DNA of 64,000 nucleotides from the NCBI RefSeq assembly GCF_014652855.1, contig NZ_BMZP01000011.1:1-64000 (forward strand), in the 5' to 3' direction. Below, in pieces: positions 52,571 through 59,011 of this stretch. Numbering within the stretch: the first letter of the stretch is position 1; every line of letters begins with the position of its first letter. Source of the DNA: Novosphingobium pokkalii (GTDB lineage Bacteria > Pseudomonadota > Alphaproteobacteria > Sphingomonadales > Sphingomonadaceae). Both the position numbers and the translations under genes were made by a program. The notes under the pieces are model-generated. The model did no database searches. It was not told the DNA's origin and saw only the letters and a list, made by a program, of their open reading frames with translations.

Positions 52571-54136
52571 TCAGTTCACCATGCGCTGGGCATTGCCCCA
52601 GTACTTCGTGCGCAGGGCCTTCTTGTCCATCTTGCCGGCCGCCGTGCGGGGAATGGCGTCGACAAATTCCACCGACTTGGGCGCCTTCACCCCGCCCAGG
52701 CGCGCCTTGGCAAAGCTGATGATCTCGGCCTCGCTCACGCCTTGGGCCACGACAACGGCGTGCACCTGCTCGCCCCACTTTTCGTGCGGGATGCCGAACA
52801 CGCAGGCCTCGCGCACCTGGGGCAGTTCGGTCACCGCCGCTTCCACTTCGGCGGTGAACACGTTGAACCCGCCCGAGACGACCATGTCCTTCTTGCGGTC
52901 GACGATGTAGAGGTAGCCCTCCGCGTCGAGCTTGCCCACGTCGCCGGTATGGTGCCAGCCATGCTTGCGGATCTCGGCGGTTTCCTCGGGTTTTTCAAAA
53001 TAGCTGTGGGTGACGAGCGCGCCGCGCGCGCAGATTTCGCCTGCTTCGCCCAGCGGCACCTGCCGGCCATCGTCGTCGAGCAGCGCCACCTTGATCGAGC
53101 GCGTCGGCTTGCCACAGGCGGCGAGCTTTTCCGGCGCCTCACGGGCTAAGCGGGCGACATCCTCGGGCGGGAACCAGGCGACGATCATCGGGCATTCCAC
53201 CTGGCCATAGGCCTGGCACATGCAGGGGCCGAAGATTTCCACCGCCTGGCGCAGCTTTTCGGGCGAGCAGGGCGAGCCGACCAGGATGAAGATCTTCAGG
53301 CTGGAATAATCGTGCGCGCCGATCCGGGGCGAGGCCATCAACTGGTACAGCGCCGTGGGCGGCAGGTACATGTGGGTGACCTTGTGCTGCTCGATCGCCG
53401 CCAGCACCGCTTCGGCATCGAAGCCGGGCAGGATAACCTGCGTTGCGCCCAGGCTGAGCGTGGACAGCGCGATCGGCCCGGCGGCATGGGTGATCGGCGC
53501 GGAAACCAGCGCCACGGGATCGTCGGTACGCCCGCCCATGGCGTCGGCCGCCGTCTCGATCATCGTGCCCCAGCCCAGGTTGGTCACATTGGCACCCTTG
53601 GACGGGCCGGTGGTGCCACCGGTGGGGAAAATCCCGACCATGTCGAACAGGTTGCCGAAGGCGTCGATTTCCGGCTCGACGAAATCGGCCGCCGCCACCC
53701 CGGCGATGAATTCGTCGAGCGACGGATCATCGCCCATGCGCCGGTCGAGGCAGACGAAATGCTGCAAGACCGGGCACAGCGCTTTCAACTGCGCCACCTC
53801 GTCGGCCTTGCTGGAATGATAGACCAGCCACTTGCACCGCACATAGTTGATATAGGCGGCGTTGGCATCGATCGCGTTGCGGGTGTTGACCGGGATCCAC
53901 TTGCCGTTGGCGCGCCACATCGCCAGCAGCACCACCAGCAGCATGCCATCGTTGGGGCCATAAAGACCGAGCAGGTCCTGGTTCTCGAACCCATGGCGTT
54001 GCAGCGCGGCGGCGATCCGTTCGCTCAGCGCCTTGGTCTGGGCAAAAGTCAGTTGCAGGCCGCTTTGCGTATCGACAATCGCCAGCCGCGCGGGATCGCG
54101 ATCATGGCCACGGTCGAAGTAATCAATGGCACGCAT
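52571..54136 (-). CDS. AMP-forming acyl-CoA ligase
   Basis: This 521-residue adenylate-forming enzyme contains the P-loop-like IFPTGGTTGPSKGANVT, the A5 motif QAYGQVE, HTGDVGKLDAEGYLYIVDRKKDM (ribose-binding and hinge) and the C-terminal catalytic Lys region RTAAGKMDKKALR. These define the fatty-acyl/aryl-CoA synthetase fold. As the first gene of the long minus-strand run it likely activates an aromatic or side-chain acid to its CoA thioester. Ferulate-type activation is a possibility, but no enoyl-CoA hydratase-lyase is encoded nearby. A candidate operator lies 130 bp upstream. Confidence 0.9.
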   Translation of the reverse strand: MRAIDYFDRGHDRDPARLAIVDTQSGLQLTFAQTKALSERIAAALQRHGFENQDLLGLYGPNDGMLLVVLLAMWRANGKWIPVNTRNAIDANAAYINYVRCKWLVYHSSKADEVAQLKALCPVLQHFVCLDRRMGDDPSLDEFIAGVAAADFVEPEIDAFGNLFDMVGIFPTGGTTGPSKGANVTNLGWGTMIETAADAMGGRTDDPVALVSAPITHAAGPIALSTLSLGATQVILPGFDAEAVLAAIEQHKVTHMYLPPTALYQLMASPRIGAHDYSSLKIFILVGSPCSPEKLRQAVEIFGPCMCQAYGQVECPMIVAWFPPEDVARLAREAPEKLAACGKPTRSIKVALLDDDGRQVPLGEAGEICARGALVTHSYFEKPEETAEIRKHGWHHTGDVGKLDAEGYLYIVDRKKDMVVSGGFNVFTAEVEAAVTELPQVREACVFGIPHEKWGEQVHAVVVAQGVSEAEIISFAKARLGGVKAPKSVEFVDAIPRTAAGKMDKKALRTKYWGNAQRMVN

Positions 54137-54262
54137 GGCTTCTCCTCATCCGCATCCGACCGGAACCACAAGGAGAGCGCCGCGCCGCGCCACCGGCAAA
54201 ACCAGGCGCGGACAGGCGACCTGGGGCAAAGGCTCTCCCGATTCCGGTTACCCCGGTATTTG

Positions 54263-54279
54263 TTAGTGTTGCATACTAA
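54263..54279. promoter_or_regulatory. Candidate operator upstream of CoA-ligase operon
   Basis: TTAGTGTTGCATACTAA has 5-bp arms around a 7-bp spacer. It shares GTGTTGCATAC exactly with the complement of the palindrome at 43554-43572. It sits 127-143 bp upstream of the CoA-ligase start in the 243-bp spacer 54137-54379. Nothing else recognisable is in that spacer apart from AT-rich promoter-like sequence. Confidence 0.45.
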
Positions 54280-54379
54280 TTGCGGATTGGTGGCGGTCAA
54301 GCTGCCTTGTGCCTGCGTTTCACATTTGCTGCCCGAAAAGGCATTTTGCCCAGCGGCATTGGCAATCCGCCGCGCCACG

Positions 54380-54763
54380 TCACGCCGGCACGGCCATGCT
54401 CCAGCGGAACAGGTGACGCCGGCCCGAAAGCGGCGCCTCCGCCGCCTGCTCCGCCGTGGCGCGCAGGCCCCGCCCGCGCGCCGCGCTGCGCAGCATGACC
54501 CAGTCGCTCCACCCGGTCAGCCCTTCCACGCGGCCCTGGCCCACGGTAGCCAGGCGGCGCGCCAGGGCCAGCGGCCCCAGCGCCACGTCGTGCCGCGCGG
54601 CCAGTGGAAAGGCAGCGGCAAAGGCCCGGCTTTCGGCCACGCGGCTGTCGAACACCACCAGCGCGGGCAACGCGGCGGCATGGGCCGATGCCGGCATGGC
54701 CACGCTCGCCACGGCCAAAGTGCCGCTGCGCAACAGCGTGCGGCGATCCACGGCGCCGCGCAT
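54380..54763 (-). CDS. Exported hypothetical protein with twin-arginine signal
   Basis: This 127-residue protein starts at an ATG that overlaps the cytochrome c stop (TGATG). The N-terminus has a Tat-like motif (DRRTLLRSGTLAV) and a signal ending near SAHAAAL. The mature part is short (about 100 residues), begins ALPALVVFDSRVAESRAFAA and has no Cys or heme motif. I do not recognise a family. Tight coupling to the flavocytochrome genes suggests an accessory or maturation role in the periplasm for the alkylphenol-type dehydrogenase. Confidence 0.65.
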   Translation of the reverse strand: MRGAVDRRTLLRSGTLAVASVAMPASAHAAALPALVVFDSRVAESRAFAAAFPLAARHDVALGPLALARRLATVGQGRVEGLTGWSDWVMLRSAARGRGLRATAEQAAEAPLSGRRHLFRWSMAVPA

Positions 54764-55167
54764 CAGCCCGCCTTCCCCAGATACCTGGCCACTGCATCCA
54801 GCTCGGCATCGGTGATGTCCACCCGCGTCTGGATCGGCATGGCGCCCTTGCCGTTGCGCACCACGGCCTTGACGTAATCGGCGGTCAGGTCGCTGCGGTT
54901 GGCCAGCAGGCCCTGGTCGGGCGCATGGCCCATCATCACCTGCTGCTTGGTGATCAGGTTGCTGCCCATGCCGCCGGCCAGGTGGCAATAGCCGCAGTGC
55001 GCCTCGAACAGCACTTTGCCATCGCCGCCCGGGGCATGGCGGTCACCAGCGGGATAGGCCGGGCGCAACGGATAGGGCGGCGGTGGGCCATGGGGTCCAC
55101 CGGCCTGCGCCAGCGCGATCGCGGCGCCCAGCATAGCGGCGGCAGCAAACAGAACGGTGCGGATCAT
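54763..55167 (-). CDS. Class I cytochrome c (flavocytochrome electron-accepting subunit)
   Basis: This 134-residue periplasmic cytochrome has a signal peptide (MIRTVLFAAAAMLGAAIALA, cleaved near AQAGG) and one heme site CGYCHLAGG. The ATG at 55167 overlaps the flavoprotein stop (ATGA), and the stop overlaps the next gene. In 4-cresol dehydrogenase and eugenol hydroxylase a small cytochrome of this size accepts electrons from the FAD subunit, so this is the likely PchC/EhyA-type partner of the protein encoded just upstream. Confidence 0.87.
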   Translation of the reverse strand: MIRTVLFAAAAMLGAAIALAQAGGPHGPPPPYPLRPAYPAGDRHAPGGDGKVLFEAHCGYCHLAGGMGSNLITKQQVMMGHAPDQGLLANRSDLTADYVKAVVRNGKGAMPIQTRVDITDAELDAVARYLGKAG

Positions 55168-56798
55168 GCCTTGCCTCCCTTGCCGGCGCCATCCTGGGGT
55201 GCGGAATGGCGCTGCGCCGCATAGGCGGCCGGCCACACGCCCTGTTTGCCCGGCGCGATGATGCCGTTGGGATCGAGTGCGCTTTTCACTTTCTCGTCGA
55301 AGCGGCGCAGCGCGTGGTTGTTGAAATCGAAGGTGTCCATCACCGGGTCCATCCAGCCCAGGTGCGTGCGATATTCGCCATAGCCGGCCTTGGCCGTCTG
55401 CGTGATCAGCGCGTTGAACAGCGCCTTCATGTTCTCGACCATCGGCGCATCGTCGCGATCGTACATCAGCATGTTGATGTTGTTGGCAAAGCGCCCGCCG
55501 ATGGTGAAGCTGGCGTAGAAATCCACGTCATGGTCGGCAATGATCTTGCGACTGCGTTTGAGCTGCCCCAGCACATGCTCGCTGCTGGCCGGCACCACGG
55601 GGGAAAAGCCCATGTGCGCCCCGCGCCCGCCGATCCAGTCCGACATCTGCAAGGGCACGGCCGAGGGCACGCCCATGGTGATCTCGTACTGCCCGATCGC
55701 ATCGCCCTGGCGCCACCAGTTCTCCTGCGGCGGCGCGGCCAGGTGGCGCTTCATCGCCGCCTTCACGATCTCGGCCTTGGCCTTGATCACAGGTTCCTCG
55801 CCATAGAGACGCAGCGCCACCTGCCAGTAGCCCAGCTTGTACTGCTTGAGCAGTTCGGCCACGCGCCATTCGGGAATGGCACCGGGCTTGTCCCAGAAAT
55901 CGTGGCGCTGGCCTTTCAGCACCATCTTGCCCAGCCAGCTCGGGATGAACACATTCTGTTCGATCAGCCCGGAAATCTTCATCGGCGCGATGGTATCGAC
56001 CACCCAGCCGATATCGCCCTCTTCGGGAATGTCGAAGATCAGCTCCAGCGAGGCTTCGGGCGCGGGTTGCAGCCACAGGCCCGCCTTGGTCACCACGCCC
56101 AGGTTCGATTGGGTGAACGCCAGGTCGAACGTGGGGCCGTAGCTGAACGGGAAATGGTGCCAGGCCGGATTGTTGCTCATCGCGCCCATGCCGGTGCGCA
56201 GCAGATCGCCATCGGGCAGCACCACTTCCAGCCCGCACAGGTTGCGCGCATGCAGGCCATAGGGCGTGTAGCCGATGCCGTGATCGAGCGCGTTGCCGAT
56301 CACCGAGCCCCAGCCATTGCCGGGCACGCTCATCCACAAGGGATGGTTGCCGCGCAGGATCGCGTCATGCAGGTCAAAGAACCCCACCCCCGGCTCGACC
56401 ACGCAGGTCGCCAGCTTGGGATCGATGTCGATGATCTTGTTCATCCGGCCCAGATCGAGCACGATCGAGCCGGCCATGCGCGGCGCGGCCGTACCATAGC
56501 CCAGGTTCTTGCCCCGCGCGACCGGCCACAGCGGCGTCTTGTGCTCGTTGGCCAGGCGCAGACACGCGCGCACCTCCTCCACATTGGCCGGCGCCACGGC
56601 GGCAGAGGCGGCCCATTGCGCGGCATCGCCGGGGGCATAGATATCGGAATAGGCGTCACGGTCGCTTTCGCTGGCCATGACCCAGTCCTTGCCCACCACG
56701 CCGGCATAGGCCTTGAGCGCGGCGGCAAAGCCCTGGGGGCTGACGCGGGGCGGCAGGTGCAGTTTCACCGGCGAATCTCTCCCAATGCGGTCCTGCAT
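55164..56798 (-). CDS. FAD-linked 4-alkylphenol oxidoreductase (PchF/EhyB/VAO-like)
   Basis: This 544-residue flavoprotein of the vanillyl-alcohol-oxidase/PCMH superfamily has an N-terminal FAD-binding domain: PANVEEVRACLRLANEHKTP, then PVARGKNLGYGTAAP and VEPGVGFFDLHDAI. GNALDHGIGYTPYGLHARNL and CGLEVVLPDGDLLRTGMGAM are close to 4-cresol dehydrogenase and eugenol hydroxylase flavosubunits. It would abstract hydride from a para-alkylphenol and hydrate or desaturate the side chain. The pairing with a coupled cytochrome argues for a dehydrogenase, not an oxygen-using oxidase. The exact phenol is unknown. Confidence 0.9.
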   Translation of the reverse strand: MQDRIGRDSPVKLHLPPRVSPQGFAAALKAYAGVVGKDWVMASESDRDAYSDIYAPGDAAQWAASAAVAPANVEEVRACLRLANEHKTPLWPVARGKNLGYGTAAPRMAGSIVLDLGRMNKIIDIDPKLATCVVEPGVGFFDLHDAILRGNHPLWMSVPGNGWGSVIGNALDHGIGYTPYGLHARNLCGLEVVLPDGDLLRTGMGAMSNNPAWHHFPFSYGPTFDLAFTQSNLGVVTKAGLWLQPAPEASLELIFDIPEEGDIGWVVDTIAPMKISGLIEQNVFIPSWLGKMVLKGQRHDFWDKPGAIPEWRVAELLKQYKLGYWQVALRLYGEEPVIKAKAEIVKAAMKRHLAAPPQENWWRQGDAIGQYEITMGVPSAVPLQMSDWIGGRGAHMGFSPVVPASSEHVLGQLKRSRKIIADHDVDFYASFTIGGRFANNINMLMYDRDDAPMVENMKALFNALITQTAKAGYGEYRTHLGWMDPVMDTFDFNNHALRRFDEKVKSALDPNGIIAPGKQGVWPAAYAAQRHSAPQDGAGKGGKA

Positions 56799-56812
56799 GC
56801 GGACTCATTTTC

Positions 56813-56824
56813 TAACAATTGTTA
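56813..56824. promoter_or_regulatory. Palindrome TAACAATTGTTA upstream of alkylphenol dehydrogenase operon
   Basis: A perfect 12-bp AT-rich palindrome lies 15 bp upstream of the flavoprotein start, in the divergent spacer toward the lipoprotein gene. A one-mismatch copy (TATCAATTGTTA) occurs at 62391-62402, and a partial TAACAATTTTA occurs at 50327-50337 before the aldehyde dehydrogenase. A MarR-type regulator would fit. Its gene is not in the window. Confidence 0.5.
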
Positions 56825-56962
56825 TTATTGTGACGCTCCGGGCAGCGCGCGTCAAGGTGCGATCTGCATTTCCTGTCGCGCTGCGGCGCAACATGCGCTA
56901 TCGCTCTCGGCCGGGGACCAGGACTTCCATCAACCCGCGCAATGGGCGAGCAAGAACCTGGC

Positions 56963-57565
56963 ATGACGATCGACCGAAGGATGCACCTGGCAACGGCCCT
57001 GGTGCTTGTGGCCCTCACCACCGCCTGCGACCCGGCCCCGCCCGTTCCGGCCGGCACGCCCGATGCCGATCCCGGGCCGCCCGTGGCCAACCCGTTTGCC
57101 GAATCCTCCGCCCGCGCCGGCTCTTTCGGCGACGATACGCCCAGCGATCCGGTGGCCTTCGTCAAGGCGATGTATGCCGACGACGGGCTCAACGCCGCGG
57201 TGTCCACCGTGGGCGATCTGCGCAACCGCTATCTCACCGACGAGCTGGCCGGCCTGCTTGCCGACACGACCCAGGGCGACGGCACGACCTTGACCGCCGA
57301 CCCGCTGTGCCTGTGCAGCAACCCGCGCGATCTGCAACCGGCCATCGTCCTGCGCCATGCCGATGCCAAACAGGCCGTGGTGCGCGTGACCGTGGCCCGA
57401 CACGATGCCAACGGCGCCGGCATCGCGCATCTGCTGATCGTCCTCAAGCGCGATCTGGAAGGCTGGAAAGTGGCCGAAATCCACTATCCCGACGAGAAAC
57501 TCTCGCTGCGCCAGATGCTGGCCAAGGCCAACGGAGACACCCTCTACGACCGCGCGCCGAACTGA
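56963..57565 (+). CDS. Putative lipoprotein of unknown function
   Basis: This 200-residue protein starts at the ATG at 56963 after a hydrophobic signal (HLATALVLVALTTAC) that may end in a lipobox Cys, followed by a Pro-rich linker. The mature domain (about 65-195; DPVAFVKAMYADDGLNAAVS, later IVLKRDLEGWKVAEIHYPDE) has the helix-then-sheet layout of NTF2-like/DUF3828-type proteins. I cannot assign a function. It is divergent from the flavocytochrome operon and convergent with the beta-barrel gene. Confidence 0.6.
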   Translation: MTIDRRMHLATALVLVALTTACDPAPPVPAGTPDADPGPPVANPFAESSARAGSFGDDTPSDPVAFVKAMYADDGLNAAVSTVGDLRNRYLTDELAGLLADTTQGDGTTLTADPLCLCSNPRDLQPAIVLRHADAKQAVVRVTVARHDANGAGIAHLLIVLKRDLEGWKVAEIHYPDEKLSLRQMLAKANGDTLYDRAPN

Positions 57566-57589
57566 TCGAGGCCGGCGCGCGAAACTGAC

Positions 57590-58405
57590 CTAGTCGACAG
57601 CGTTGCGCCGCCCCATGATCCGCTCCAGCGGCAGGCTGACGATCGCCTTGACGATCGTGCGGTCGGCATTCGTGCCATAGCCATGGCCCACGCCCAGGTT
57701 GAGCGCCCAGTGGCCCAGGTCGAGGTCTGCCACGGCATAGATCGCCTGGTCGCTGTCGCGTACGGCGCCGAAATGGGCGAAGGTGCCGGTGCCGTTATAG
57801 CTTTCGATGCCCAGCGACACTTTCCGGGTCATGGCATAGGCCACCCGCGTGTCGAACTCGACTTCGGGCGAATGGGCGGCCGGGCCGGACACGACGAAAT
57901 CGACATTGGCGTTTTCGGCCAGGGTCCACTTGCCCAGCCGGGTTCCAACGATGCCTTTGAGCTCGGCATTCCACGGGTTGATGTCGAGCTTGTGGTTGAC
58001 GTGGCCGATCTCGAAATTGGCGCCCCACCACCAGTTTTGCCCCGGCCGGCGCGGCGCGATGAATTTCAGCCGGGTCTTGACCCCGCCGGGATCGAGCCGC
58101 CCCTGCCCGTCGAGCGTGGCCAGCGGCAGATAGAGCCCCGCTTCCAGATCCGAGGTAATGCCATAAGAGAATTCCGGCGTGATGCGCAGACGGTGCAGTG
58201 CCTGCTGCTGCCCCGGATAATCGTCGGTCGGCGTGCCGGCGGTCACGTCGTTGATATGGGTGTCGAGCCCGAAATGGCCGGGCTGGTCCATTTCGTCCAT
58301 GTAGACCTGGATTTCCTCCGGCGCGGCACGGCACGGCGTGACCAAGGCCATGGCTCCCGCCAGCGCCGCCACAACCACAGTCTGCCTACCCACACGCCCC
58401 GACAT
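57590..58405 (-). CDS. Outer-membrane beta-barrel-like protein
   Basis: This 271-residue protein has a signal peptide (about 1-27, cleaved near TPCRAAPEE). A run of alternating polar/aromatic beta strands follows (FEIGHVNHKLDINPWNAELK, ALNLGVGHGYGTNADRTIVK), as in small outer-membrane porins of the meta-pathway transporter style. The protein lies downstream of the DUF3237 gene with a 94-bp gap, at the 3' end of the second PQQ operon. It may admit the aromatic substrate or be a surface protein. No specific family is confidently recognised. Confidence 0.6.
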   Translation of the reverse strand: MSGRVGRQTVVVAALAGAMALVTPCRAAPEEIQVYMDEMDQPGHFGLDTHINDVTAGTPTDDYPGQQQALHRLRITPEFSYGITSDLEAGLYLPLATLDGQGRLDPGGVKTRLKFIAPRRPGQNWWWGANFEIGHVNHKLDINPWNAELKGIVGTRLGKWTLAENANVDFVVSGPAAHSPEVEFDTRVAYAMTRKVSLGIESYNGTGTFAHFGAVRDSDQAIYAVADLDLGHWALNLGVGHGYGTNADRTIVKAIVSLPLERIMGRRNAVD

Positions 58406-58499
58406 GCCACACGCGCCCTCAAAGGAGCGCCGCCGATAGCAAATCGGCCACGGCCGCGATAATTACAAAATGCCAATATTCCCCGCGCCCGGCCGCCGT

Positions 58500-58997
58500 T
58501 CAGGTCAGCGCGTAATACTTCACGTGGTTGCCGTCCGGCCGCCGCTCGCCCACGCCGATGAACACATGCCGCGTCAGCCAGTCGTGTGGTCCCTTGCTGG
58601 TCTCGAACGTTGGCTGCGCGCGCAGGTAGTATTCGGCGTGGGGCACCGGGGCGCCGCCGGCAAAGGCCCAGGCGCGCAAGGCATCCATCGTGCCCGGCTC
58701 CCGCCCCCACAGGAAGCCCTTGTTCTGCATGTAGATCAGCGTGCCGTCGTCCACTTCCAGCACATAGCGTGCATCGAACACGGCGGTGTCATCGGGGCGG
58801 AAGAACGCATAGTCGCCACCCGAATTGGGCACCGCCCGGCCTTTCAGGCGCGGCCCCTCGAACACGCCTTCGTCCACGTAGACCGCGCTGCGCATGCCAC
58901 CGCTGGGCAGATCGGGGATCATCTGCACGCGGGTGAACTTCAGCGTGCAGGCAAAGGCGAATTCCAGGCGGGGGTTGTCGAGCGTGGAAAAGTCCAT
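58500..58997 (-). CDS. DUF3237 domain protein
   Basis: This 165-residue protein belongs to the DUF3237 barrel family: LEFAFACTLKFTRVQMIPDL, GGDYAFFRPDDTAVFDARYV, and YYLRAQPTFETSKGPHDWL are typical runs. No signal peptide is seen. The ATG at 58997 is chosen, 14 bp after the PQQ dehydrogenase stop, with a second ATG at 59015 possible. The family's biochemistry is poorly known, and members often occur in aromatic or steroid catabolic clusters. It is co-transcribed here with a quinohemoprotein dehydrogenase. Confidence 0.82.
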   Translation of the reverse strand: MDFSTLDNPRLEFAFACTLKFTRVQMIPDLPSGGMRSAVYVDEGVFEGPRLKGRAVPNSGGDYAFFRPDDTAVFDARYVLEVDDGTLIYMQNKGFLWGREPGTMDALRAWAFAGGAPVPHAEYYLRAQPTFETSKGPHDWLTRHVFIGVGERRPDGNHVKYYALT

Positions 58998-59011
58998 CGG
59001 GAACCTTGCGA

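Noticed and set aside
50438-53149. A 903-codon plus-strand frame opposite the quinoprotein and CoA ligase
   Set aside because: Shadow of codon bias; it crosses two real genes and their spacer without a signal or family.
52571-54136. Assigning the CoA ligase as feruloyl-CoA synthetase
   Set aside because: The fold fits, but there is no enoyl-CoA hydratase-lyase nearby and substrate residues cannot be judged from sequence alone.
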